NCBI GenBank assembly: GCA_903845065.1
Contig: CAIMWH010000134.1
Location: 1 to 42,980 of the forward strand
Origin: an uncultured Rhodospirillales bacterium
GTDB taxonomy: Bacteria > Pseudomonadota > Alphaproteobacteria > Acetobacterales > Acetobacteraceae
Reading direction: 5' to 3'
DNA length: 42,980 bases
This document shows positions 1 through 8,005 of the stretch, in pieces. The first letter of the stretch is position 1. The number at the start of each line of letters is the position of its first letter. The notes beneath the pieces were generated by a model that worked only from the letters and a program-made list of their open reading frames with translations, did not search any database and was not told where the DNA came from. A program made the translations under genes and the position numbers.

Positions 1-19
1 CCTTGCCTAAGTGGGTGAG

Positions 20-68
20 GTCCAGGGGCTCGGCCCCTGGTGGGGTCGAGGGGCAAAGCCCCCGCCTT
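20..68. repeat. GC-rich hairpin repeat, family B, copy 1
   Basis: Two adjacent hairpins lie just beyond the 3' end of the SelA-like gene. The first pairs CCAGGGGC (22-29) with GCCCCTGG (33-40) around a TCG loop. The second pairs GGGGC (50-54) with GCCCC (58-62). The stretch 42-68 recurs at 33935-33961 with one mismatch in 27 bases, and the first hairpin has a relative at 33736-33752. It could act as a terminator for the minus-strand operon, but there is no clear T run. Bases 1-19 show nothing else. Confidence 0.7.
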
Positions 69-87
69 GCTTCTCCCACCGCCTCCC

Positions 88-1557
88 CTACGCCACCCGG
101 TTGGCGTGCCAGTGGCCCGTGCCGAATTGGCCGAGGTTGACGATGCCTTGGTGGTGGTCGTTGTAGGTTCCCAGCGCGAGGGTGCCGCTCATTTGGTTGT
201 TGCTGATTTTGCCGTCGAAGTTGTAGCGGATGGTGCTGCCTTCGTAGCGGGTATCGAAATGGAAGGAGACGCCATCGGGGGTGAGTTTGCCTTCGATGGG
301 GCCGGATATCTCGGGGCTTTGGTGGGCGCCGGCGAGGGTGGCGCCGGACTGGGTGAGGTGGAGGCGGTGGGTGCGGTGGCCGTGCAGGAAGTTGACCGCG
401 AGGTCCCATTCGCCGGCGATGGCGGTCTGGACCGGTGTAGCGGGTTGGATAGCGGCGTTGACCGAGAGCGCGACGGCGATGGCATCGCCGACCTGGGCCG
501 CCTCTCCCGGTTGCAGGCCGAAGGGGTCGATGGCGATGGAGTTGGCGGTGGCGGACATGTCATCGAGCATGACGCGGGGGGAGCCGTTGAGGAGTTTTTC
601 GCGCAGCGCGTTGCCATCCATCCCGGTGCGCTCGGCATCCCAGGTGATGCGCAGGCGGGGCACGCGTTCGACGCCTTCGGGGGCGAGCACGGCGCCTTTG
701 GCGACGCCGGCGATCTTGGCGGCGATGACGTCGATGTCGCCCTGCCAGCGGCGGCGCTCGGCCGCGACGTCGCGGGATTTGAACCAGTATTCCACGGCGG
801 TGACGAGGCCGACGATGTCTTCCTTGGACACCTTCATCGGCCGCCCCAGCGCCTGGTGGGGCGAGGCGTTGCGCCAGGCGGCCTGCACCAGGTCCTTGCG
901 GCCGAGCAGCAGGCCGGAGGTTTGCGGCCCGCGCAGGAACTTGCCGCCTGAATAGACAACGAGGTCGGCCCCACGCACCAGCCACGGCGACGGGTTTTCC
1001 AGATGCTCGGAGGCGGCATCAACCAGGATGGGGATGCCGAGCGGCTTCACCACCGAGACGATTTCCTCCATCCGGATGGCGGACTGGTGCTCATGGGTGC
1101 CAAGCAGGCACACCATCGCCACGGGCTCCTTGAGGGCTGCGTCGAGTCCGGCACGGTCATCGATCTCGATGATATGGGTGCCGATCATCCGCACCGCCTG
1201 GTCGTAGGCGAAGCGCTGGTTGCGCGGCATGATGACGCGGTTGGGCATGCCCTCGGTGAACGGCAGCCGCAGCATTTTCACCGGATCGTTGCCGGCCACG
1301 CAGGCCGCGGTGCCGAGCGCCACGGCGGCAGCACTGCCGCAGGTCACGATGCCCCACTCGGCCCCGGTGAGTTCGGCGAGGCGGGCGGAGGCGGCCTCCA
1401 TGAGTTCGTCGAGATTGACGAACATCTGCGAGGCGGCGGCCACCGCCGCGCGCACCTCGGGCAGCATCAGGCTGCCGCCATGCACGGTGCGCACCGAGCA
1501 GCAGTTGATGAAAGGACGAACTCCGAGAGCGGCATAGGGGTCGGTGCTGCGTGTCAT
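88..1557 (-). CDS. SelA-like PLP-dependent enzyme with extra C-terminal domain
   Basis: This 489-residue protein looks like the selenocysteine-synthase/aminotransferase class V branch of fold-type I PLP enzymes. The likely Schiff-base lysine is K206 in YSGGKFLRGP, with D180 in ILVDAASE as the pyridine-nitrogen acidic residue and a phosphate-binding turn near TCGSAAAV (72-79). Residues about 1-370 form the PLP body. Residues about 381-489 add a separate Gly/His-rich module that looks all-beta. Catabolic relatives of SelA act on amino acids or amino sugars as lyases or racemases; true SelA function is unlikely because no selA/selB context is present. It is the last gene of the minus-strand run from 6639, 39 bp after the D-threonine-aldolase-like gene. 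The exact substrate cannot be read from sequence. Confidence 0.85.
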   Translation of the reverse strand: MTRSTDPYAALGVRPFINCCSVRTVHGGSLMLPEVRAAVAAASQMFVNLDELMEAASARLAELTGAEWGIVTCGSAAAVALGTAACVAGNDPVKMLRLPFTEGMPNRVIMPRNQRFAYDQAVRMIGTHIIEIDDRAGLDAALKEPVAMVCLLGTHEHQSAIRMEEIVSVVKPLGIPILVDAASEHLENPSPWLVRGADLVVYSGGKFLRGPQTSGLLLGRKDLVQAAWRNASPHQALGRPMKVSKEDIVGLVTAVEYWFKSRDVAAERRRWQGDIDVIAAKIAGVAKGAVLAPEGVERVPRLRITWDAERTGMDGNALREKLLNGSPRVMLDDMSATANSIAIDPFGLQPGEAAQVGDAIAVALSVNAAIQPATPVQTAIAGEWDLAVNFLHGHRTHRLHLTQSGATLAGAHQSPEISGPIEGKLTPDGVSFHFDTRYEGSTIRYNFDGKISNNQMSGTLALGTYNDHHQGIVNLGQFGTGHWHANRVA

Positions 1558-1596
1558 GGCGGCCTCGCGCTGGGGGAGAGTGATGCTAGACGGAAA

Positions 1597-2679
1597 TCAG
1601 GACAGCCGGCCACGCCCGAGCAACGGCCACACGATCTCGACGCGGCCGTTGCGGGTGCCGACCAGGGTTTCGTGCAGATGCACCGTGGTATCGCCGTAAC
1701 CCACGATGAGGTGCAGGCGGTCTCCCACGGTGGGGGTGTCGGCGGCAGCGGCAAGCTCGAACTGGCCGTGCTCGGCGGATAGCCGCAACGCCGAGGCGTC
1801 CGCCAGGTCACGCGGGCGGGGCGCGGTCTGGTCGGAGGACATGGTTTTCTTGCCGATATCCACCACCACGCGGGTGGGGGTGGGCCGGCTGATCACGGTC
1901 GCCAGCACGGTCAGCGCGAATTCGTGGTCGAGCCCCCAGGAGGCGTAGGTGAGGTCATGGAAAATCGCCCCGCCGGCCTGGATCTCGGTCACCCCGGGCA
2001 GCCCGGCGGTGATGGGATGGGTGCCGGTGCCGCCGCAACTCACGATGTCGATGGGGAACCCGGCGGCGCGGCAGGCGTCCGCGCTGGCGGTGAGCAACCC
2101 CACGGCGGCGGCGGTGGCGGCCCGCTTCTGCTCCCCGGCCGGCATTCCGGCGAGATGGCCCTCCCAACCCATCACCCCGCGCAGCCGTAGCCCTGGCGTG
2201 GCGGCCACCAGGCGGGCCATGGCGACGGTTTCGGCGCCGGGCGACACGCCGCAGCGGTTCATCCCGGTATCCACCTCGATCAGCACCGGCTGCTCCACAC
2301 CGGCGCGCAGCGCGGCGGCTGCGATTTCGGCAATGTTGCCGGCGCTGTCGACGCAGGCGATCACCTCGGCGTGGTGCTGCAGATGCACCAGGCGCTCGAT
2401 TTTCTCCGCCCCCACGATCTGATTGGCGATCAGGATCGAGCCGATCCCCGCCGCCGCCATCACCTCGGCCTCGCCGAGTTTCGCGCACGTCACCCCGATG
2501 GCCCCGGCGCGGATCAGCTTGTGGGCAACAGCCGGCACCTTGATGCCCTTGGTATGCGGCCGCCACGACACCCCATGGCGCGCCACCGAAGCCATCATCC
2601 GCCCGACATTGCGTTCGAGCACATCGAGGTCAACCAGCAGGCGCGGGGTATCGAGGGCGGCAATCGGGGCACCGATCAT
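1597..2679 (-). CDS. D-threonine aldolase / D-serine dehydratase-like PLP enzyme
   Basis: This 360-residue protein is of the DSD1/alanine-racemase-like fold-type III PLP family. The N-terminus DTPRLLVDLDVLERNV and the lysine motif PHTKG (K44) are diagnostic, and CGGTGTHP (about 217-224) resembles the phosphate-binding site. The family cleaves or dehydrates D-beta-hydroxy amino acids with a divalent metal. The segment aligned with the metal-ligand motif (HCD in D-threonine aldolases, HSC in D-serine dehydratases) reads YGD at 328-330, so the usual histidine is a tyrosine here. The start has an AAGGACC ribosome site and lies 10 bp after the propeller gene, so the two are co-transcribed. It probably handles a D-amino acid released by the neighbouring peptidases, but the substrate is unknown. 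Confidence 0.85.
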   Translation of the reverse strand: MIGAPIAALDTPRLLVDLDVLERNVGRMMASVARHGVSWRPHTKGIKVPAVAHKLIRAGAIGVTCAKLGEAEVMAAAGIGSILIANQIVGAEKIERLVHLQHHAEVIACVDSAGNIAEIAAAALRAGVEQPVLIEVDTGMNRCGVSPGAETVAMARLVAATPGLRLRGVMGWEGHLAGMPAGEQKRAATAAAVGLLTASADACRAAGFPIDIVSCGGTGTHPITAGLPGVTEIQAGGAIFHDLTYASWGLDHEFALTVLATVISRPTPTRVVVDIGKKTMSSDQTAPRPRDLADASALRLSAEHGQFELAAAADTPTVGDRLHLIVGYGDTTVHLHETLVGTRNGRVEIVWPLLGRGRLS

Positions 2680-2689
2680 GGCGGGTCCT

Positions 2690-3580
2690 TCAGGAAATAC
2701 GGGTCAGCTTGCTGACGGTGCGATCGAACATGGCGAGGTAGATGTTCTCCGCGGCATCGAGCCAGACGCCGTGGATATTGAGCGAATCGGCTCCCGCCAC
2801 ATCGCGCGGAAATTGCGCCAACAGCGCGCGATCGAGCGACCATATCGTTAGCCCGTCCTGCGCCCCCACCACGATGCTGTCCGCGCCGAACGCAAGGTCG
2901 CTCGGCGCGAGGAACCCGGTCCAGTCGGCGAGGTGGCTGCCGGCGAGGTCGAAAATCTGGATGCGCTGGTTCTCGCGGTCGCAGATGTAGATACGGTCTT
3001 TCGCATCGATCTCGATGTAGTGCACCAGCGCGAATTCGCCCGGACCCGTTCCGGGGCCGCCCCACGAATGCCGCCGCGCCAGGTCGGGGGCGAAGCAATG
3101 AACGCGCCGGTTGCCATAGCCGTCGCTGACGTAGAGGTCCCCGTTGGAGGCGAACGCCACCCCGGTTGGCATGTTGAACGGATTGCCGGCCAGCGTTGGC
3201 GCCGGGAAATCCGGCGTGCCCAGCACCCGGAGCACCCGGCCATCGGGCGTGTGCTCGGTCAGGGTGTGGTTGCCCGCATCGGTGATCCAGATTGCCCCGT
3301 CCGGCGCAATCCGGATGCCGTGCACGAAGGGGGTGAAGCGGCCCTCGCCCCAGGACGAGACGAAGTTGCCCGCGCCGTCGAACACCGTCACCGGATGGGG
3401 CGCGCGGGCCAGCACATACACATCGCCGTTGGCCGCCACCGCACCCTGCACCGCGGTTTGCGGCGGGCGCGGCCCGGGGGCGTCGGTGCCGAAACCCCAC
3501 CAGCGCGGCAGGCGGGCCCAGTCACGGCGGAAGCCGTAGCGGTGCGTGCCGGCGGCGATGATAGGGTCCGTCTGGCTCAT
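2690..3580 (-). CDS. NHL-type beta-propeller protein
   Basis: The product is 296 residues from the ATG at 3580 (MSQTDPIIAAG). An upstream in-frame extension into the M81 gene is possible but unlikely, because GGACGAG lies just before this ATG. It shows repeated NHL-like blades with phrases such as GIRIAPDGAIWITDAGNHTL, VAFASNGDLYVSDGYGN and IEIDAKDRIYICDRENQRI, consistent with a five- or six-bladed propeller. There is no obvious signal peptide. Relatives range from lactonase-like enzymes to binding scaffolds, so function is open. One base separates the M81 stop from this ATG, placing it in the operon between the peptidase and the D-threonine-aldolase-like enzyme. Confidence 0.8.
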   Translation of the reverse strand: MSQTDPIIAAGTHRYGFRRDWARLPRWWGFGTDAPGPRPPQTAVQGAVAANGDVYVLARAPHPVTVFDGAGNFVSSWGEGRFTPFVHGIRIAPDGAIWITDAGNHTLTEHTPDGRVLRVLGTPDFPAPTLAGNPFNMPTGVAFASNGDLYVSDGYGNRRVHCFAPDLARRHSWGGPGTGPGEFALVHYIEIDAKDRIYICDRENQRIQIFDLAGSHLADWTGFLAPSDLAFGADSIVVGAQDGLTIWSLDRALLAQFPRDVAGADSLNIHGVWLDAAENIYLAMFDRTVSKLTRIS

Positions 3581-3581
3581 G

Positions 3582-5033
3582 TCATCTCGTCCAAGGGTTG
3601 GGGTCGAGCGGCGCGATGGGGCGGCGGATCTTGGTGTAGGCGATCCGCGCCGGATCGGGCGGGTAGGGGCCGCCGCAATCCACATAGATGATGCCGGCCG
3701 CGATGGGGGCGAAGGCGGCGTGGAAGTGGTTGGAGGATTTCACCACCACCACCTTCTTCTTCGACAAATCGACGCCGAGGTTGGTGAACACCGCCGGATT
3801 GAACGTCTGCGCCCGTCCGGACGCCAGCACCACATCGAGCCCGCCGATGGTCACGCAGGCCGCCGCGCCAAGGGACACGGTGGACTGCTCGAAGGGAATC
3901 ACCAGGTCCTCCGTGGTCGCCCGCACCCGCACCACCGCATCGATCGGCACGCCCGAGGTCGCCGCCGCCTTGCCGCCGAAGCGCAGCGGCATCTCGGCGC
4001 CCGGCCCGGCCGCGATGCAGAACTGCACCGCCACCGGGTCCCACAGCGCGCCCACGGCGGCCGGCACTTCGGGGAACTTCAGCAACTCCTCGATGAGGAA
4101 CGTGCTGTCGCCCGCCACGCCGCCGCCCGGATTATCCCACCGATCGGCCAGCACCACCGGCCCGCCCGCCATGGCGATCGCCTCGGCCACCGCCTCGGCG
4201 GTTTTGAGATGAACCGGCACGCCCGCGTTGCCCCAGCCGATAAGCTCGCGGCCAAGCGCCTCGGCCACCCCCTCGGCGGTCGCCGCGTCGCCATCGGTGT
4301 AGACCAGCACCTTGGTGCCCACGTCATACACATCCGCCGCCTGGAACCCATGGATCACCGAGATCGACAGGATGCCGTGGGTGCCCTCCAACGCCATCAG
4401 CCGATCGACAAACGCCCGCCCCGGCTCGCGCGAGGTCATGTAGCCGCCGATCATCCGGCAATCGAACAACCCGATGGAGGGCGCAATCTCGCCCTCCGCG
4501 GCGCGCAGGCACAGCGATGTCAGGTCCTCCGCGCGGGCGAGGAAATCGGTGTGGGGGAATTCCTTGAACGCCACGATGAAGTCCGCGTTGTCCACCATCC
4601 GGTCGGAGAGGTGGGCATGCAGATCAAGCTCGGCGCCGATGATCGCCTCGGGGGCAATCTCGCGCGCCTTCTCGATCAGGTCGCCCTCGCAGTCATCGTA
4701 GCCGTGCGCCACCATGGCGCCGTGCAGTCCGAACAGGATGACGTCGAGCGGCATGGCGGCCTGCAACTGCCCGAGGATTTCGTCGCGCAGTTCCTCGTAG
4801 GTGGCCCGCCCCACCAGCCCGGCCGGTTCGGCCCAGGTGGCGGTGCCCTCGATCAACGTATGGCCCCCCGCCGCGGCCGCCTTGCGCGCGGCGATCAGCG
4901 GCGCGCTGCACAATGTCGGCGTGTCCGGATGGGTGCCAGGCGGGTAGTACGATTTCGCAAAGGCACGGCGATCGGTCGGGATGGGGGCGAAGGTGTTGGT
5001 CTCCGTCCCCAGGCTCGCGGCAAAAATACGCAA
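3582..5033 (-). CDS. M81 family metallopeptidase (MlrC-like)
   Basis: From the chosen TTG at 5033 the protein has 483 residues and begins LRIFAASLGTETNTF, the canonical N-terminus of the family. Another TTG at 5069 would overlap the preceding gene and add 12 atypical residues. AAAGGG lies upstream of 5033, and only four bases separate the preceding stop from it. Zinc-site-like segments are seen in ELDLHAHLSDRM and FKEFPHTD, and the M81 C-terminal domain carries GGYMTSREPGR and DRWDNPGGG. MlrC, the founding member, hydrolyses linearised microcystin and its tetrapeptide, so the expected role is cleavage of small, often non-standard, peptides in the cytoplasm. The substrate here is unproven. Confidence 0.88.
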   Translation of the reverse strand: MRIFAASLGTETNTFAPIPTDRRAFAKSYYPPGTHPDTPTLCSAPLIAARKAAAAGGHTLIEGTATWAEPAGLVGRATYEELRDEILGQLQAAMPLDVILFGLHGAMVAHGYDDCEGDLIEKAREIAPEAIIGAELDLHAHLSDRMVDNADFIVAFKEFPHTDFLARAEDLTSLCLRAAEGEIAPSIGLFDCRMIGGYMTSREPGRAFVDRLMALEGTHGILSISVIHGFQAADVYDVGTKVLVYTDGDAATAEGVAEALGRELIGWGNAGVPVHLKTAEAVAEAIAMAGGPVVLADRWDNPGGGVAGDSTFLIEELLKFPEVPAAVGALWDPVAVQFCIAAGPGAEMPLRFGGKAAATSGVPIDAVVRVRATTEDLVIPFEQSTVSLGAAACVTIGGLDVVLASGRAQTFNPAVFTNLGVDLSKKKVVVVKSSNHFHAAFAPIAAGIIYVDCGGPYPPDPARIAYTKIRRPIAPLDPNPWTR

Positions 5034-5037
5034 GAAA

Positions 5038-6639
5038 TCAGCCCTTTCGTCGAATATTCCAGAATACAACCGTTTCCGGCACCTTCAGCAATCCCTCAAG
5101 GTTGTCGCGCCACGCCGACGGCGTCAAATATTGGCCGAACGGGATGTAGATGACGATCTGCGCGCCGCGCAGTTGGATCTGCTCCACCAACCAACGCGCC
5201 TTGATCGGATCGGTCTCGCGGATCCACGCAGCCCGCAGCCGCTCCATCTCCGCATCGCACGGCCAGCCGAACCAGGCCTTGTCGCAGGAGGCCGACATCT
5301 GCACGTGGAACACCGGATTGGCCGGGCCGAGCGGGCCGCCGAGGGTCTGGAACAGGTGCCAGGAATTCGCCCCCGGCCCCTTCACCGCGCGCCGCGAAAT
5401 CAACGTCGCCCAGTCCATCGTCTGCATCTCGACGTTGACGCCGGCCTTCTTCATCGCGCCGTACAGCACCTGGGTGGCGCCATGCATCACCGGCTGGTCC
5501 TGCGGATCGAGGATGACGATCTTCTCGCCCTTGTAGCCGCCCTCGCGCAGCATCTCCATGCCGCGCTTGAGCCGCACGTCCTCCGGGTCCTTGGAGATCA
5601 GCAGTTCAGACCCGTATTCGCTGCCGTTGGGCGAGCCGCAGATCAACAGCGCGCCGCACACCTGGCCCAGCGCCGGATCGCCCAGCACGGCCTGGATCAT
5701 GTCGGGCTGGCTGACGAAGTTGTAGATGGCGCGCCGGGCAATGGGGTTGTCGAACGGCGGATTGGTCCAGTTGATCCGCATGGTGCCTTCGCTGCCGGTG
5801 GGCCACAGGGCCGCCACCTGCACGCCCTTGGCCGCCTTCAGCATCGGCACCAGATCGAGCGTCGGGGTCTCGATGAAGTCCACCTCGTTGTTGCGCAGGG
5901 CGGCCGCCTGGGTGGCCGGATCGGGGATCGCCAGCCACTCCACCCGCTCGAACATCGCCCGCTTGCCCCCGGCGATGCCCGAGGCCGGCTCGGCGCGCGG
6001 CACGTAGTTGGGGTTGCGCGCATACACCACTTTGGAGCCGGCAACCCACTGGTCCTTCAGCATGATGTAGGGGCCGGAGCCGAGCGGATCGGTGAACTGG
6101 GTGCGCGCCGGCAACCCCTTCACCACCTTGGCCGGCTTGACGAACATCGGCATCGCCATCGGCTTGGCCAGCACGTAGGTGAGTTGCGCGAACGGCTCCT
6201 TCAGGCGCACGCGGAACGTATGCGCATCCACCGCATCCAGCCCGGCGAGGAACCCGTTGATCATCTGCCCGGCGCCATCGGTCTCGGCCCAGCGGGTCCA
6301 GGAGGCCACCACGTCCTCGGCGGTTACCGGCGAGCCGTCCGAGAAGGCCAGCTTGTCGCGCAGCTTGAAGGTGTAGGTGAGGTGGTCGTCGCTCTCGGTC
6401 CAGCTATCGGCCATCTGCGGCTTGATGTTCTGTTCGGCATCGAGGCCGAGCAGCGTGTCGTAGACCATGAAGGCGTGGTAGCGGGTCAGCGCGGCGGCGG
6501 TCCAATCCGGGTCGATGCTGCGCAACTCGCCGGCCAGGACGAGGCGGAGCGGTTTGGGATCTATTTGCGCCCTGGCCTGCTGCGGCCCCCCCGCCGCCAG
6601 CAGAACCAGCACGCCAAGCACACGGAAGATCGATCGCAT
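5038..6639 (-). CDS. ABC transporter substrate-binding protein, family 5 (peptide/nickel type)
   Basis: The 533-residue product starts at the ATG at 6639, preceded by AAAGGGGG. A signal peptide follows (MRSIFRVLGVLVLLAAG, likely cut after QARAQ). An in-frame upstream ATG at 6687 would bury the signal and is rejected. Family signatures are RSIDPDWTAAAL near the N-terminus, LAFSDGSPVTAEDVVASW, and GSGPYIM in the middle. The protein should capture an oligopeptide or similar ligand in the periplasm. No permease or ATPase gene adjoins it; the only permeases in the window are at 19570-21347. As first gene of the minus-strand run its ligand is probably the substrate of the enzymes behind it. Confidence 0.93.
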   Translation of the reverse strand: MRSIFRVLGVLVLLAAGGPQQARAQIDPKPLRLVLAGELRSIDPDWTAAALTRYHAFMVYDTLLGLDAEQNIKPQMADSWTESDDHLTYTFKLRDKLAFSDGSPVTAEDVVASWTRWAETDGAGQMINGFLAGLDAVDAHTFRVRLKEPFAQLTYVLAKPMAMPMFVKPAKVVKGLPARTQFTDPLGSGPYIMLKDQWVAGSKVVYARNPNYVPRAEPASGIAGGKRAMFERVEWLAIPDPATQAAALRNNEVDFIETPTLDLVPMLKAAKGVQVAALWPTGSEGTMRINWTNPPFDNPIARRAIYNFVSQPDMIQAVLGDPALGQVCGALLICGSPNGSEYGSELLISKDPEDVRLKRGMEMLREGGYKGEKIVILDPQDQPVMHGATQVLYGAMKKAGVNVEMQTMDWATLISRRAVKGPGANSWHLFQTLGGPLGPANPVFHVQMSASCDKAWFGWPCDAEMERLRAAWIRETDPIKARWLVEQIQLRGAQIVIYIPFGQYLTPSAWRDNLEGLLKVPETVVFWNIRRKG

Positions 6640-6796
6640 GGAGCCCCCTTTGTTGGCGCCTTCGCGCCTCGCCGGTGATTGTCTCATCGATGAGCGGAGT
6701 GAACGCCGCCGCGCGCCGCGGAGTCAATCGGCGGGGTTGCCGCCATCGCGCCCACGGTGCAGAAACCTCCCAGCTTTCACGCCCGCAAGAGAAGAA

Positions 6797-7987
6797 ATGA
6801 CCATGTTGAGCTCCGGTTTTGAACTGTCCGTCGACGTGCTGCGCCAGCGCCAGAACGTGAAATGGGGCAAGTACGGCGCCGATGTGCTGCCGGCCTGGGT
6901 GGCCGAGATGGATTTCGCCGTCGCCCATCCGATTCAGCGCACCATGGAGCGCATGGTGGCCGACCATGACTACGGCTATCCCAATCGCGGTGGCAACCAC
7001 GGCGACGGCACCCTGGTGGAGGCGTTCTCCAATCGCATGAAGTCCCGCTTCGGCTGGGAGGTTGACCCCTCGCTGATCCTGCCGCTGTCGGACCTGGTGC
7101 AAGGCACCTTCTCCACCATCCTCGCGCTGTCCGATCCCGGCGATGGCGTGATCCTGCAACTGCCGGCCTACCCGCCGTTCCACGAGGCGATCAACAGCAC
7201 CGGCCGCCGCCTGCTCGCCCACCGCCTGCACCCCACCGAGGACGGCTGGCGCCATGAGCCTGGCTCCCTCGCCAAGCTGGTCGACGCCACCACCAAGATC
7301 ATCCTGCTGTGCAACCCGCAGAACCCCACCGGGCGCGTGTTCGAGCAGGCCGAGCTTGAGGAAATCGGCCGCGTCGCCATCGAGCGGGACCTGGTGATCC
7401 TCTCCGACGAAATCCACGCCGACCTGATCTATGGCGGGGCGAAGCACATCCCCATCGCCACCCTGAGCCCGGAAATCGCGGCGCGCACCATCACCATCAC
7501 CTCGGCCACCAAGGGCTTCAACATCCCCGGCCTGCGCTGCGGCGTGCTGTATTTCGGCTCGGCCGAACTCAAGGCGCGCTTCCACGCCCGCTTCCCCGCC
7601 CGCGTGCTGGGCTCCCCCGGCATCACCGGCATCGACACCACGGTGGCAGCCTGGAACCACGGCCAGGATTGGCTGGAAGCGGTGCTGGAGCAGCTCGACG
7701 CCAACCGTCACCGCATGGTGAATTTCATCAACGCCGAACTGCCCGCCATCCGCACCAGCCTGCCCGAGGCCACCTATCTCGGTTGGCTCGACTGCTCCCG
7801 CCTCGGCCTGAGCGGCACCGCGCATGACTTCTTCCTCGAACACGCGAAAATCGGCTTCAGCGCCGGCGAGGCGTTCGATCCCAACGGCCACCAGTTCGTG
7901 CGCTTCAATTTCGCCACCTCCGGGCGCATTCTCGACCAGATCCTCGGCCGCATGGCCGATGCGGTGCGGAGCAACGCCCGGGGCTGA
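6797..7987 (+). CDS. PatB/MalY-type PLP C-S lyase (cystathionine beta-lyase family)
   Basis: This is a 396-residue fold-type I PLP enzyme. The Schiff-base lysine is K239 in SATKGFNIPG, preceded by the conserved NPQNPTGR (173-180) and SDEIHADLIY (203-212). The N-terminal RQNVKWGKYG and LPAWVAEMDF are typical of the MalY/PatB branch, which cleaves cystathionine or cysteine conjugates to a thiol, pyruvate and ammonia. The start is the ATG at 6797 after AAGAGAAG; an ATG two codons later is an alternative. It diverges from the binding-protein operon across 157 bp and heads a three-gene plus-strand run, with 18 bp to the PhyH gene. The family is promiscuous and also contains aminotransferases. Confidence 0.9.
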   Translation: MTMLSSGFELSVDVLRQRQNVKWGKYGADVLPAWVAEMDFAVAHPIQRTMERMVADHDYGYPNRGGNHGDGTLVEAFSNRMKSRFGWEVDPSLILPLSDLVQGTFSTILALSDPGDGVILQLPAYPPFHEAINSTGRRLLAHRLHPTEDGWRHEPGSLAKLVDATTKIILLCNPQNPTGRVFEQAELEEIGRVAIERDLVILSDEIHADLIYGGAKHIPIATLSPEIAARTITITSATKGFNIPGLRCGVLYFGSAELKARFHARFPARVLGSPGITGIDTTVAAWNHGQDWLEAVLEQLDANRHRMVNFINAELPAIRTSLPEATYLGWLDCSRLGLSGTAHDFFLEHAKIGFSAGEAFDPNGHQFVRFNFATSGRILDQILGRMADAVRSNARG

Positions 7988-8005
7988 ACCCGGCAAGGGG
8001 GAACG

